From contig NZ_KZ614144.1 of assembly GCF_002884445.1 (NCBI RefSeq), positions 6,147,920-6,211,919 of the forward strand: a DNA stretch of 64,000 nt, written 5' to 3'. The notes under the pieces are model-generated. The model searched no databases. It worked only from the letters and a program-made list of their open reading frames with translations, and was not told the DNA's origin. A program made the translations under genes and the position numbers. Shown here one piece after another: positions 33,645 to 42,524 of this stretch; the first letter of the stretch is position 1; each line of letters opens with the position of its first letter. Source of the stretch: Paenibacillus castaneae. GTDB taxonomy: Bacteria; Bacillota; Bacilli; Paenibacillales; Paenibacillaceae.

Positions 33645-34877
33645 ATGAAAACCGAATTAATGTCCAGATTCATCTCTTATGCACAGGTTGAAACACAGTC
33701 CGATGAGAGCAGTGAGACCTGCCCGTCCACACCGGGACAGCTGACGCTGGCCCGCATACTCGTGGAAGAATTGAAAACCATCGGCATGCAGGAAGTAACG
33801 ATGGATTCGAATGGTTATGTCATGGCTACTCTTCCGGCCAATACAGACAAAGAGATTCCTTCGATCGGCTTTCTTGCTCATATCGACACAGCGACCGACT
33901 TTACCGGAGCAGGTGTTAAGCCGCAAATCGTTGAACAATATGACGGACAAGACATCGTCTTGAACGAAGCACAACGTATTATTCTGTCTCCGCGTGATTT
34001 CCCAGAGCTATCCGGCTACAAAGGCCATACCTTAATTACAACAGACGGCACTACTCTGCTTGGCGCTGATGATAAAGCCGGAATTGCCGAAATCATGACA
34101 GCCATGGCTTACCTTATTCATCACCCCGAGCTGAAGCATGGCCGAATTAGAGTTGCCTTCACTCCGGATGAAGAGATCGGTCGCGGCCCTCATAAGTTTG
34201 ATGTGGCTGCCTTTGATGCTGCATATGCCTACACGATGGATGGCGGTCCTCTTGGCGAGCTTCAATACGAAAGCTTTAATGCCGCAGGTGCCCGCGTAAC
34301 GTGCAAGGGCAAAAACGTTCACCCTGGAACCGCTAAAGGCAAAATGGTTAACGCCGCCAAAATAGCAATGGAGCTTCATGGAATGCTGCCTGCCGACGAA
34401 ACTCCCGAACAGACGGAAGGCCATGAAGGCTTCTTCCATCTATCCTCCATTTCAGGCGACGTAGAGCAAGCTGAGCTGCGTTATTTGATACGTGATCATG
34501 ATCGTGATCGATTTAAGGAAAGAAAATCAGAGCTTACTCGCATTGTGGAAGAGCTAAGGGCGAAATACGGGGAAGAACGGATTGAGCTCGAAATAAACGA
34601 CCAATACTTCAACATGAAGGAAAAAATCGAGCCTGTCAGAGAAGTAGTCGATATCGCCAAGCAAGCGCTTGAGAATCTCGGCATTCAGCCGATTATAGAA
34701 CCGATTCGGGGCGGAACGGACGGCTCGCAGCTGTCTTACATGGGATTGCCGACACCCAATATATTCACAGGCGGGGAAAATTATCATGGCCGCTATGAAT
34801 ATGTTTCCGCAGACAATATGGTTCAGGCTGTAAATACCATCATTGAAATCATCAAGCTGTACGAACAAAGAAACTAG
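33645..34877 (+). CDS. pepT: Peptidase T (tripeptidase)
   Basis: A 410-residue M20-family metallopeptidase that removes the N-terminal residue of tripeptides. Conserved blocks are all present: FISYAQVETQSDE, the first zinc motif FLAHIDTATDF, TTDGTTLLGADDKAGIAEIM, the catalytic TPDEEIGRGPHKFD, YTMDGGPLGELQYE, the dimerisation-domain GKNVHPGTAKGKMVNA and PIRGGTDGSQLSYMGLPTPNIFTGG near the end. Length matches B. subtilis PepT. Monocistronic, cytoplasmic, with a strong terminator at 34922. Confidence 0.96.
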   Translation: MKTELMSRFISYAQVETQSDESSETCPSTPGQLTLARILVEELKTIGMQEVTMDSNGYVMATLPANTDKEIPSIGFLAHIDTATDFTGAGVKPQIVEQYDGQDIVLNEAQRIILSPRDFPELSGYKGHTLITTDGTTLLGADDKAGIAEIMTAMAYLIHHPELKHGRIRVAFTPDEEIGRGPHKFDVAAFDAAYAYTMDGGPLGELQYESFNAAGARVTCKGKNVHPGTAKGKMVNAAKIAMELHGMLPADETPEQTEGHEGFFHLSSISGDVEQAELRYLIRDHDRDRFKERKSELTRIVEELRAKYGEERIELEINDQYFNMKEKIEPVREVVDIAKQALENLGIQPIIEPIRGGTDGSQLSYMGLPTPNIFTGGENYHGRYEYVSADNMVQAVNTIIEIIKLYEQRN

Positions 34878-34921
34878 CTGTAAAACAATCCAATCTGCGT
34901 GAAGCTTGCTCATATACTGAC

Positions 34922-34956
34922 AATAGGCTGCCGTCATCCAATGACGGCAGCCTATT
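34922..34956. terminator. Strong bidirectional terminator between pepT and hxlR
   Basis: AATAGGCTGCCGTCAT and ATGACGGCAGCCTATT form a perfect 16-bp stem around CCA. It lies between two convergent genes. Confidence 0.9.
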
Positions 34957-34986
34957 TGTCAGTAATGGATACTTCATTAAATTATT

Positions 34987-35388
34987 TTATAAAGCATCTA
35001 ACTCGTCAGCTGTCTTCTCATTCGAGGTTTGATTCAGCACATTATCTTCCAGCACAGCAAACTTATCACCGTATTCTTTAATAATGTGGCTCTCCCCCCA
35101 AGCGCATAACGAATCTAATATCGGCTTCAAACTCCATCCATATCCGCTGAGCTCGTATTCTACTTTGGGAGGAACCTGGTTGTAGCTCTTGCGGTTAACG
35201 ATCCCGTCTTGCTCTAATTCTCTCAGCTGCTGCGTTAACATCTTTTGTGTAATGGCAGGCATTACACGCTTTAAATCGCTTGTCCGTTTTTTGCCATGCG
35301 TTAAATGACACAGGATGACACACTTCCACTTTCCCCCGATAACCTCTAATGTCGCTTCTACTGAAATATTATATTTTTTCTTGATCAT
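34987..35388 (-). CDS. HxlR family transcriptional regulator
   Basis: A 133-residue HxlR winged helix (EATLEVIGGKWKCVILCHL, TSDLKRVMPAITQKMLTQQLRELEQDGIV, wing RKSYNQVPPKVEYELSGYG). Cysteines occur at the recognition helix start (WKCVILCH) and in SLCAWGE, so redox sensing is possible; there is no N-terminal YodB-like cysteine. It is divergent from an MFS/aldo-keto reductase operon and the 155-bp gap holds palindromic TACTTTT/AAAAGTA sequence, hence it is the likely regulator of that operon. Confidence 0.9.
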   Translation of the reverse strand: MIKKKYNISVEATLEVIGGKWKCVILCHLTHGKKRTSDLKRVMPAITQKMLTQQLRELEQDGIVNRKSYNQVPPKVEYELSGYGWSLKPILDSLCAWGESHIIKEYGDKFAVLEDNVLNQTSNEKTADELDAL

Positions 35389-35436
35389 AATGGAGTCCTC
35401 CCAAGCTGATTTACAGTAAATAATGACCCATATATT

Positions 35437-35472
35437 ACTTTTTGGTGCCTATATCACTGAAAAGTACGTACT
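35437..35472. promoter_or_regulatory. Putative HxlR operator upstream of the MFS/AKR operon
   Basis: TACTTTT at 35437-35443 and AAAAGTA at 35461-35467 form a spaced inverted repeat, overlapping the perfect palindrome AGTACGTACT at 35463-35472, in the divergent intergenic region. Confidence 0.5.
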
Positions 35473-35543
35473 GTTCTTTCCGACTTAAATAAACCATAAT
35501 AACATTTGCCGGCCGGTAATACTACACGAGAGGGGTCAAACAA

Positions 35544-36749
35544 ATGTCATTAGATAAAAAGAGAAGTACGTTAGCACTCCTTGCGTTAGCCATTAGCGCC
35601 TTTGCGATTGGAACAACCGAGTTCATCAGTGTGGGGCTGCTGCCTCTTATCTCTGAAGACTTAAATATATCTGTTGCAACATCTGCATTAACCGTTACTT
35701 TATATGCATTAGGAGTTACCTTCGGAGCTCCTATATTAACATCGTTAACCGCTAATATTCCGCGAAAAACATTATTATTTGGGATTATGGTCGTTTTTAT
35801 AGCGGGAAACAGCTTGGCTGCAACTGCCAGCGGGGTTGGCGTTTTACTGGCAGCCCGCGTCATCTCTGCGTTCTCGCACGGTGTATTTATGTCGATTGGC
35901 TCTACGATCGCAGCCGATCTCGTTCCCGAGAACCGCAGGGCTAGTGCGATAGCGATTATGTTCTCTGGACTGACCGTAGCCACGGTTACTGGAGTGCCGC
36001 TCGGCACCTATATTGGACAGCTATGGGGCTGGCGGGCAGCCTTTATCGGGATTGTGGCAGTCGGTCTAATAGCCCTCATAACCAACATGATCCTAATTCC
36101 ATCCGATTTGCGCCGAGGTACCAAAACGCCGCTTCGTGATCAAGTCAAACTGGTTACAAATGGACGCTTGCTGCTTGCATTCTCCATTACCGCTATAGGA
36201 TACGGGGGAACCTTTGTCGTCTTTACTTATTTATCCCCTCTGCTTCATGATATAACCGGATTTAAGGAAAGTACGGTTGCGGCCATTCTTCTTGTGTACG
36301 GTATTGCGATTGCCATCGGCAACATCATCGGAGGAAAAGCGGCCAATCGCAAGCCGGTTTCTGCTCTGTTCTTTATGTTTATTTTACAAGCTATCGTACT
36401 GCTCGTCTTAACGTTCACCGCTCCGTTTAAGGTCGCCGGATTAATTACGATTTTCTTTATGGGCTTATTAGCTTTTATGAATGTTCCTGGATTACAAGTG
36501 TATGTTGTTATGTTGGCTGAACGATTTGCGCCCAAAGCGGTAGATGTTGCTTCTGCTGTCAATATTGCCGCTTTTAATGCCGGCATTGCGATTGGGGCTT
36601 ATATAGGCGGTGTAGTTACCGAATCGATTGGGCTTATCCATACCGCATGGGTAGGGTCATTGATGGTTCTCGCAGCTGTTGTCTTAACCGGCTTTGCACA
36701 TGCCTTGGAAAGAAAAGATGAAACCAAACAAAGGAAAGTTTTTCTATGA
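35544..36749 (+). CDS. MFS efflux transporter (DHA1 family, AraJ/PbuE-like)
   Basis: A 401-residue, 12-helix permease. The opening ALAISAFAIGTTEFISVGLLPLISEDLNIS is the hallmark of the sugar/nucleoside-efflux group of DHA1 (AraJ, YdhP, PbuE), with GAPILTSLTANIPRKTLLFG for motif A and R-x-x-x-A-F-S-H-G-V-F as the helix-4 signature. The downstream aldo-keto reductase overlaps by 4 bp (ATGA), a translational coupling. Control by divergent HxlR suggests induction by a reactive or toxic compound that is both exported and reduced. Confidence 0.9.
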   Translation: MSLDKKRSTLALLALAISAFAIGTTEFISVGLLPLISEDLNISVATSALTVTLYALGVTFGAPILTSLTANIPRKTLLFGIMVVFIAGNSLAATASGVGVLLAARVISAFSHGVFMSIGSTIAADLVPENRRASAIAIMFSGLTVATVTGVPLGTYIGQLWGWRAAFIGIVAVGLIALITNMILIPSDLRRGTKTPLRDQVKLVTNGRLLLAFSITAIGYGGTFVVFTYLSPLLHDITGFKESTVAAILLVYGIAIAIGNIIGGKAANRKPVSALFFMFILQAIVLLVLTFTAPFKVAGLITIFFMGLLAFMNVPGLQVYVVMLAERFAPKAVDVASAVNIAAFNAGIAIGAYIGGVVTESIGLIHTAWVGSLMVLAAVVLTGFAHALERKDETKQRKVFL

Positions 36750-37591
36750 TCGCGAAACATTTGCAAGATACAACAACCCTACACAATGGTGTCAAAATGC
36801 CGTGGCTTGGACTAGGTGTGTTTAAAGTCGAAGAAGGCTCTGAATTAATCCAAGCTGTGAAATTGGCAATTAAGCATGGCTATCGCAGTATCGATACAGC
36901 CGCCATTTATGAGAATGAAAAAAGCGTTGGAATGGGCATCCACGAGGCTATTCTAGAGAACACTATTGCTAGAGAAGACCTTTTTGTCACTTCAAAAGTA
37001 TGGAATGCCGATCTAGGATACGAATCCACACTCGCAGCTTATGAAACAAGTCTAAATAAGCTTGGGCTGGATTATCTCGATTTGTACCTTATACATTGGC
37101 CTGTAGAGGGGAAATACAAGGATGCATGGAGAGCTTTGGAAACCCTCTATAACGATGGACGTGTAAAGGCAATAGGAGTAAGCAATTTCAACATTCATCA
37201 TTTGCAAGAACTGCTGAAGGACGCCGCTATTAAGCCAATGGTGAACCAAGTGGAATTGCATCCACAATTAACTCAGAAGGAACTAATAAGCTTCTGTAAG
37301 GAACAGGGCATTCAAATGGAAGCATGGTCACCTTTAATGCAAGGCCAGCTGTTAGATCATCCTATTCTAAAAGAAATTGCAAATAAGTATAATAAAACAA
37401 TCGCTCAAATTATTGTGCGCTGGGATTTACAAAACGGCATTGTAACTATTCCAAAATCCACGAAAGAACATCGTATTATTGAAAATGCATCTGTATTTGA
37501 TTTCGATCTATCCCGCGATGACCTAGCTCGGATTAATGATTTGAACGAGAATCATCGTGTTGGCCCAGATCCAGATCATTTTGATTTCTAA
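36746..37591 (+). CDS. Aldo/keto reductase (2,5-diketogluconate reductase-like)
   Basis: A 281-residue TIM-barrel NADPH reductase. The tetrad is intact: Asp in SIDTAAIY, Tyr in the same segment, Lys in VTSKVWNADLGY and His in DLYLIHWP. AKR signatures IGVSNFNIHHLQELL and IPKSTKEHRIIENASVFDF (the cofactor loop) follow. It resembles B. subtilis YvgN/YtbE, which reduce methylglyoxal and other aldehydes. Start ATG 36746 overlaps the MFS stop; AAAGGAAAG lies in the MFS 3' end. Confidence 0.92.
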   Translation: MIAKHLQDTTTLHNGVKMPWLGLGVFKVEEGSELIQAVKLAIKHGYRSIDTAAIYENEKSVGMGIHEAILENTIAREDLFVTSKVWNADLGYESTLAAYETSLNKLGLDYLDLYLIHWPVEGKYKDAWRALETLYNDGRVKAIGVSNFNIHHLQELLKDAAIKPMVNQVELHPQLTQKELISFCKEQGIQMEAWSPLMQGQLLDHPILKEIANKYNKTIAQIIVRWDLQNGIVTIPKSTKEHRIIENASVFDFDLSRDDLARINDLNENHRVGPDPDHFDF

Positions 37592-37598
37592 TAGATAT

Positions 37599-37640
37599 AA
37601 AGGCGCCATATCTTCCGGATAGGAAAATATGGCGCCTTTT
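37599..37640. terminator. Bidirectional terminator between AKR and dioxygenase genes
   Basis: AAAGGCGCCATA and TATGGCGCCTTT form a 12-bp stem with a T-run on both strands; between convergent genes. Confidence 0.9.
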
Positions 37641-37657
37641 ATTTCGATTTCCTCGAT

Positions 37658-38635
37658 TTATTCTTTAACCAAATCTTTTGTACTGCGTATCGTATCAATT
37701 GGTCGAACCAATTTTTCAATCTGCTCCCTTTGCGGCTCTAAGAATGGAGGAAGAGATAATTTTTCTCCAAGTGTTTCATAAGATTCATCTCCCATAAAAC
37801 CAGGACCATCCGTTGCAAACTCGAATAAAATTTGCGGAGCAACTCTAGCGTACAAGGATTCAAAAAAGTGGCGATTCACATAACCGGACGATGGAAGACG
37901 GAAGCTATCCAGACGCTTAATCCATTCCTCCAATTGGCCGCGGTCATCGACACGGAATGCGACATGGTGTACCGTACCGAAGCCTTGCTGGGCTTGAGGC
38001 AGATCTGCATTATATTCAACGACCACTTGAGCGCCATTGCCGCCTTCTCCAACCTCAAATAAATGGAGCGAGCCTTCCGCATCTATTTCTTTAAACAATA
38101 GCACTTTCTCCATCATTTCTTTAAAGTATTCACCACTAGCTGTACGAATAAAGATAGGACCTAGACCGGTGATGGCATACTCTAATGGAATAGGCCCCTT
38201 CTGCCACGGTGTTCCCGCAGCAACACCTTTATTATGCTCATCCGAAACCAATTGATATTGCTGATCATCAAAGTCAACAAAAGAAAGCGTCTTTTTGCCA
38301 AACAACTCTTTTATTCCCGTATGCTTGACCTCCAGGCGGTTAAACCGCTCTTCCCAGTAGCGAAGCGCTGCATCGTTTGGTATGCGGAAAGAGGTTTTAA
38401 ATATTTCATTCGTACCATGTACGCCTTTGGGGATGTTAGGAAAATCAAAAAATGTCATATCTGTTCCTGGGCTGCCTTGATCATCCGCGAAAAATAAATG
38501 ATACGTTTGAATGTCATCTTGATTCACTGTTTTCTTAACTAGCCGCATGCCTAATACATATGTGAAAAATTCATAATTCCGCTCTGCGCTGCTTGTAATA
38601 GCTGTTACGTGATGTATTCCTTTTAATCCGTTCAT
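37658..38635 (-). CDS. Ring-cleaving dioxygenase, VOC superfamily (MhqA/MhqO-like)
   Basis: A 325-residue two-module vicinal-oxygen-chelate protein. Module one begins GIHHVTAITSSAERNYEFFTYVLGMRLVKKTVNQDD, module two VHHVAFRVDDRGQLEEWIKRL; metal ligands are the His in GIHHVT, the His in TVHHVAF and the Glu in ILFEFATDGPGF. B. subtilis homologues MhqA, MhqE and MhqO are induced by hydroquinones and protect against them. GGAGGAATA precedes the ATG. Three ATCTTTAWTTWAA direct repeats at 38685-38728 mark a likely operator, though the regulator is not adjacent. Confidence 0.9.
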   Translation of the reverse strand: MNGLKGIHHVTAITSSAERNYEFFTYVLGMRLVKKTVNQDDIQTYHLFFADDQGSPGTDMTFFDFPNIPKGVHGTNEIFKTSFRIPNDAALRYWEERFNRLEVKHTGIKELFGKKTLSFVDFDDQQYQLVSDEHNKGVAAGTPWQKGPIPLEYAITGLGPIFIRTASGEYFKEMMEKVLLFKEIDAEGSLHLFEVGEGGNGAQVVVEYNADLPQAQQGFGTVHHVAFRVDDRGQLEEWIKRLDSFRLPSSGYVNRHFFESLYARVAPQILFEFATDGPGFMGDESYETLGEKLSLPPFLEPQREQIEKLVRPIDTIRSTKDLVKE

Positions 38636-38684
38636 TTCCTATTCCTCCATTTCAATTTTAGCTTTCCCAAAACAAAAAATAAAA

Positions 38685-38728
38685 ATCTTTATTAAATAAT
38701 CTTTAATTTAAACATCTTTAATTTAAGA
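38685..38728. promoter_or_regulatory. Three direct repeats upstream of the dioxygenase gene
   Basis: ATCTTTATTAAATA (38685), ATCTTTAATTTAAAC (38699) and ATCTTTAATTTAAGA (38714) follow each other at 14-15 bp. The last nearly forms a palindrome (TCTT-AATT-AAGA). They lie 50-93 bp upstream of the start, as expected of a repressor site. Confidence 0.5.
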
Positions 38729-38787
38729 TAAATATATCACCTTTATTTAGAGCTGTCAACAACCATGCAGGAGTCCGTCATTTTTGA

Positions 38788-38819
38788 AAATAAAATGAGG
38801 CTGCAACGGCAGCCTCATT
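38788..38819 (-). terminator. Intrinsic terminator of the YjdM/PhnA-like gene
   Basis: AATGAGGCTGC (38794-38804) and GCAGCCTCATT (38809-38819) pair around AACG, followed on the minus strand by TTATTTTC. Confidence 0.8.
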
Positions 38820-38846
38820 CCATTTACTTTGTTCTATTATGCGCTA

Positions 38847-39188
38847 TTAAATCTTTTTCACAAATTCAGATTTTAATTTCATAGCGCCAAAGCTATCTAT
38901 TTTACAATCAATATCATGATCTCCATCAATCAAACGAATATTTTTCACTTTTGTGCCTATTTTTATAACCAATGAGCTTCCTTTGACTTTAAGATCTTTA
39001 ATTACCGTTACAGAATCACCATCATTCAAAACATTCCCATTTGCATCTTTAATCACTCTTATATCTTCACTATTTTCATTTACTGATTCTAATGACCACT
39101 CATGAGCACATTCTGGGCAAACAAGAAGACTGCCATCCTCGTAAGTGTATTCTGAATTGCATTCCGGGCAATTGGGTAAATTAGACAT
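38847..39188 (-). CDS. Zinc-ribbon YjdM/PhnA family protein
   Basis: A 113-residue protein with an N-terminal zinc ribbon (CPECNSEYTYEDGSLLVCPECAHEW, four cysteines as two CPEC pairs) and a C-terminal SH3-like barrel (IKDANGNVLNDGDSVTVIKDLKVKGSS...IKIGTKVKNIRLIDGDHDIDCKIDSFGAMKLKSEFVKK). This matches E. coli YjdM (formerly PhnA), whose role in phosphonate use is doubtful. GGAGGACATG precedes ATG 39188. Monocistronic. Confidence 0.93.
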   Translation of the reverse strand: MSNLPNCPECNSEYTYEDGSLLVCPECAHEWSLESVNENSEDIRVIKDANGNVLNDGDSVTVIKDLKVKGSSLVIKIGTKVKNIRLIDGDHDIDCKIDSFGAMKLKSEFVKKI

Positions 39189-39358
39189 AGATTCATGTCC
39201 TCCATTCCTTATAATAAATCATTCTCCAAGCTCTCCTTGAAGTTCCTACAAGTATATTGGATATTCAGCCATGATTCCACTATATTAGACAATTGCTTCG
39301 GATTGGTGAAATAGCAACAGCCCGACTCATGAGGAGCCTGGCTGATTATCTGTCTAAA

Positions 39359-40408
39359 CTATCTCATCATGCGTTTCACTAGTTCTCGATTGCGCTTTTT
39401 GAATACTTCATTATGAGAAGATACCATTGCCACCTTATGCGCATTGGGCTGTATGTATTGCTTCGCTTTGTTTACTGCGTTAGCAGCATCCTGGAACGCA
39501 CCCGCTATTAAATGCAATTTTCCATCATGGCTCAAAATATCTCCTGCAGCATACAAACCTGTTATCGAGGATTCGCTCGCAGCACTGCCGGCAATATAGT
39601 AGTTATCCGCAATCTTAATTTCCAAATCGCTATTTTCCATTAATGCCGCATCGCGTTCAAAGCCGTGATTAATAATAATTTCATCGATTGGCAAATGCGA
39701 GACCTCTCCCGTTTCATGATTAGTTAGTACAACATGTTCAATGACTTCATGATTAGCGCTGGCAATTAGCTTCGTAATGGACGTGTTGAAGTAACAGACA
39801 ACCGAGCTTTCCATTAGTTGTGTGACTTGTGCTTCATGCCCATTAAGAGCATCTTTTCTATACGTAATATATACCTTCTTGGCAATAGACTCTAACTCAT
39901 TGGCCCAATCAATTGCCGTATTGCCTCCACCCGATATAATAACGGTCTTGTCTTTGAATCGCTTCAACGATTTCACAGTGTAATTTAAATTGGAAACCTC
40001 ATATCTCTCAGCACCTTTGATCTCCAGTTTTTGAGGACTAAATATCCCCCCTCCAATAGCTACGATAACGGTCTTCGAATAATGCTTTTGGCCTGAAGCT
40101 GCTTGTAATATAAAAATATCCTCTTCATTTCGTGAAATAGACTCAATTTTTTCGTTTAGTACAACCTCTGGATTAAAGGTTAATCCCTGTTCAACAAGCT
40201 TCTCGATGAGTTGTTCTCCTGTAAGCGGCGTATGGCCGCCAACATCCCATATCATTTTCTCGGGGTAGATATGAATTTTCCCGCCCAGTTGTGATTGGAA
40301 ATCGATAATTTTCGTCTTCATTTCTCTAAGCCCGCTATAAAAAGTAGAATACAGCCCCGCAGGACCTCCTCCAATTACTGTTACATCAAATAATTCTGCC
40401 CCGTCCAT
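39359..40408 (-). CDS. Ferredoxin/flavodoxin-NADP reductase-type flavoprotein, Fur-regulated (YumC/IruO-like)
   Basis: Start ATG 40408 after AGGGGTGA. The 349-residue product is a thioredoxin-reductase-like flavoprotein without the CxxC disulfide: FDVTVIGGGPAGLYSTFYSGLRE (FAD), VIISGGGNTAIDWANELE (NADPH) and GLYAAGDILSHDGKLHLIAGAFQDA. B. subtilis YumC is a ferredoxin-NADP reductase; the staphylococcal relative IruO reduces ferric siderophores in the cell. Here the gene is divergent from a siderophore uptake operon and has its own Fur box directly after the -10, so iron release from imported siderophores is the best inferred role. Confidence 0.88.
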   Translation of the reverse strand: MDGAELFDVTVIGGGPAGLYSTFYSGLREMKTKIIDFQSQLGGKIHIYPEKMIWDVGGHTPLTGEQLIEKLVEQGLTFNPEVVLNEKIESISRNEEDIFILQAASGQKHYSKTVIVAIGGGIFSPQKLEIKGAERYEVSNLNYTVKSLKRFKDKTVIISGGGNTAIDWANELESIAKKVYITYRKDALNGHEAQVTQLMESSVVCYFNTSITKLIASANHEVIEHVVLTNHETGEVSHLPIDEIIINHGFERDAALMENSDLEIKIADNYYIAGSAASESSITGLYAAGDILSHDGKLHLIAGAFQDAANAVNKAKQYIQPNAHKVAMVSSHNEVFKKRNRELVKRMMR

Positions 40409-40434
40409 CACTCGGTCACCCCTAATCCAAATAT

Positions 40435-40485
40435 TAATGATTATCATTCTCATTTGAATATAACCGTTTTCGATTCATTTGACAA
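40435..40485 (-). promoter_or_regulatory. Fur-controlled promoter of the reductase gene
   Basis: On the minus strand TTGTCA (40480-40485), a 17-bp spacer and TATATT (40457-40462) form a sigma-A promoter. The Fur box AATGAGAATGATAATCATTA (40435-40454, complement) begins 2 bp after the -10 and would cover the transcription start. Confidence 0.8.
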
Positions 40486-40495
40486 CAATTTAAAC

Positions 40496-40560
40496 TTGAC
40501 AAAGCAAATGGATAAATTTAAAGTATTTCATGTACCGATATCGATAATCATTATCAATTA
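40496..40560 (+). promoter_or_regulatory. Fur-controlled promoter of the siderophore uptake operon
   Basis: TTGACA (40496-40501), 17-bp spacer, TAAAGT (40519-40524), then the Fur box GATAATCATTATCAATTA (40543-40560) about 18 bp after the -10. It lies 16 bp before the start of the binding-protein gene. Confidence 0.75.
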
Positions 40561-40576
40561 AAGGGAGAATAAGTAA

Positions 40577-41509
40577 ATGAAAACACGCTTTCTAATTCCA
40601 TTCACGCTTCTTATCGTATTAGCTATAAGCGCTTGCAGTAATGCTAATGCCCCAGCAGACAACAACAGCACTGCAGGCCAATCAGGAAACAAACCCACTA
40701 CGATCACTTATCAGTCCGAGAATGGGCCAGTTGAAGTGCCTGCTGATCCCCAGCGTGTTGTTGTACTTTCCTCCTATGCAGGAGATATGCTTGCTCTGAA
40801 CATCAATGTTGTCGGTGTAGATTCATGGTCCAAGATGAATCCGAACTTTGAAAGCAAATTACAGGGTGCTCAAGAAGTATCCGATGAAAATCTAGAAAAA
40901 ATTATCGAATTAAAGCCTGATCTTATCATTGGCCTATCCAATATCAAAAACATTAGTAAATTACAACAAATCGCTCCTACCGTAACGTTCACCTATGGAA
41001 AACTCGACTATTTAACACAGCACCTGGAACTCGGCAAGCTGGTGAACAAACAGAAAGATGCTGAAGACTGGATTAAGGACTTCAAACAGCGGGCACAAAA
41101 GGCTGGCGAGGAAATTAAAGCGAAGATCGGTGGTGATTCTACCATTTCTGTCATTGAAAACTTCGACAAACAGCTTTATGTATTTGGCGATAACTGGGGC
41201 CGCGGCACCGAAATTTTATACCAAGAAATGAAATTAAAAATGCCTGAGAAGGTAAAAGAAATGGCTTTAAAAGATGGCTATTATGCCTTGTCTCAAGAGG
41301 TTCTTCCTGAGTATGCCGGGGATTATGTTATCTTCAGTAAAAATCCAGAAGCAGATAGCTCATTCCAGCAAACCGATGTATACAAGAATATTGCAGCCGT
41401 AAAGAACAACCATGTGTATGAAGTGAACGCTAAAGCATTTTATTTCAATGACCGCCTGTCATTAGAATACCAGCTCGACTTCTTTATCAAAACTTTGCTA
41501 GGTAAGTAA
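40577..41509 (+). CDS. Iron-siderophore ABC transporter substrate-binding lipoprotein
   Basis: A 310-residue lipoprotein (signal ending LAISAC, lipid-modified Cys20). The mature protein is a class III binding protein of the FhuD/YclQ group: QRVVVLSSYAGDMLALN, LEKIIELKPDLIIGLSNIK, IAPTVTFTYGKLDYLTQ, and the C-terminal AFYFNDRLSLEYQLDFF. It would deliver a ferric siderophore, probably hydroxamate-type, to the two permeases that follow 4 bp downstream. A paralogue with near-identical wording lies at 55435. Iron regulation is shown by the Fur box. Confidence 0.92.
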   Translation: MKTRFLIPFTLLIVLAISACSNANAPADNNSTAGQSGNKPTTITYQSENGPVEVPADPQRVVVLSSYAGDMLALNINVVGVDSWSKMNPNFESKLQGAQEVSDENLEKIIELKPDLIIGLSNIKNISKLQQIAPTVTFTYGKLDYLTQHLELGKLVNKQKDAEDWIKDFKQRAQKAGEEIKAKIGGDSTISVIENFDKQLYVFGDNWGRGTEILYQEMKLKMPEKVKEMALKDGYYALSQEVLPEYAGDYVIFSKNPEADSSFQQTDVYKNIAAVKNNHVYEVNAKAFYFNDRLSLEYQLDFFIKTLLGK

Positions 41510-41513
41510 CCCC

Positions 41514-42524
41514 ATGACCAAAAACAATCGAAACTCCATCTCATTCTTATTCAAACTGATCGCTGGACTATTCGTGCTAGTCGGCATGTTCGCCATTTCC
41601 ATGATACTGGGTGCAGCAGACGCCACGATCAAGGATGTATGGCAGGCTCTCACCTCGAATGCTGTCGGCGAGAAAATCTTGATCATACGTGAGCTTCGAT
41701 TGCCGCGCGAGATAGCAGCCATTTTTGTTGGAGCCGCATTAGCTGTCTCCGGTGCAATCATGCAGGGAATAACGAGAAATTCGCTTGCTGATCCAGGCTT
41801 GCTTGGCTTGACTGCGGGAGCCAATGCCGCACTTGCCTTTACCATTGCCTTTATTCCTTCCGCAAATTATTTCACGATCATGATCGCTTGTTTCATTGGT
41901 GCTGCGATAGGCTCTCTCATGGTCTTCGGTATAGGAGCGATGAAGAAGGGCGGCTTCTCTCCTCTACGACTTGTATTGGCAGGAGCCTCTGTTTCTGCAT
42001 TCCTGTATGCCATTTCAGAAGGCATCGGTCTTTATTTCAAAATATCAAAAGACGTATCGATGTGGACTGCGGGAGGCTTGAGTGGCACTACATGGGGGCA
42101 GCTTCAACTGCTAGCTCCAGTCATTACATTAGGTGTACTTATCTCCCTCGTGCTGTCGAGACAGCTGACCATTCTTAGCTTGAACGAAGAGGTCGCTGTT
42201 GGCTTAGGGCAGAAGACGACGCTAATCAAAGCTATTTTAATTATCGTTAACGTCATATTAGCCGGCGCCGCTGTGGCGCTTGTCGGGAATATTGCCTTCA
42301 TTGGATTGATGATTCCTCATGTTGTTCGGGCCATTGTCGGAACAGACTATCGTTTCATTATTCCGATGTCCGCTATTACAGGTGCCGTCTTCATGTTGTT
42401 TGCTGATACGCTTGGGCGGATCATCAATGCTCCTTATGAAACGCCGATGGCGGCTATTGTTGCCATGCTCGGCCTGCCCTTCTTCCTGGTAATTGTACGT
42501 AAAGGGGGAAAAGCATTCTCATGA
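41514..42524 (+). CDS. FecCD family iron-siderophore ABC permease
   Basis: A 336-residue permease with about nine to ten helices. Family blocks LRLPREIAAIFVGAALAVSGAIMQGITRNSLADPGLLGLTAGANAALA and NIAFIGLMIPHVVRAIVGTDYR (the ATPase-contacting loop) and ADTLGRI are all present. It begins 4 bp after the binding-protein stop and overlaps the next permease by 4 bp (ATGA), so the two would be made as a heterodimer. No ATPase gene is in the operon. Confidence 0.94.
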   Translation: MTKNNRNSISFLFKLIAGLFVLVGMFAISMILGAADATIKDVWQALTSNAVGEKILIIRELRLPREIAAIFVGAALAVSGAIMQGITRNSLADPGLLGLTAGANAALAFTIAFIPSANYFTIMIACFIGAAIGSLMVFGIGAMKKGGFSPLRLVLAGASVSAFLYAISEGIGLYFKISKDVSMWTAGGLSGTTWGQLQLLAPVITLGVLISLVLSRQLTILSLNEEVAVGLGQKTTLIKAILIIVNVILAGAAVALVGNIAFIGLMIPHVVRAIVGTDYRFIIPMSAITGAVFMLFADTLGRIINAPYETPMAAIVAMLGLPFFLVIVRKGGKAFS

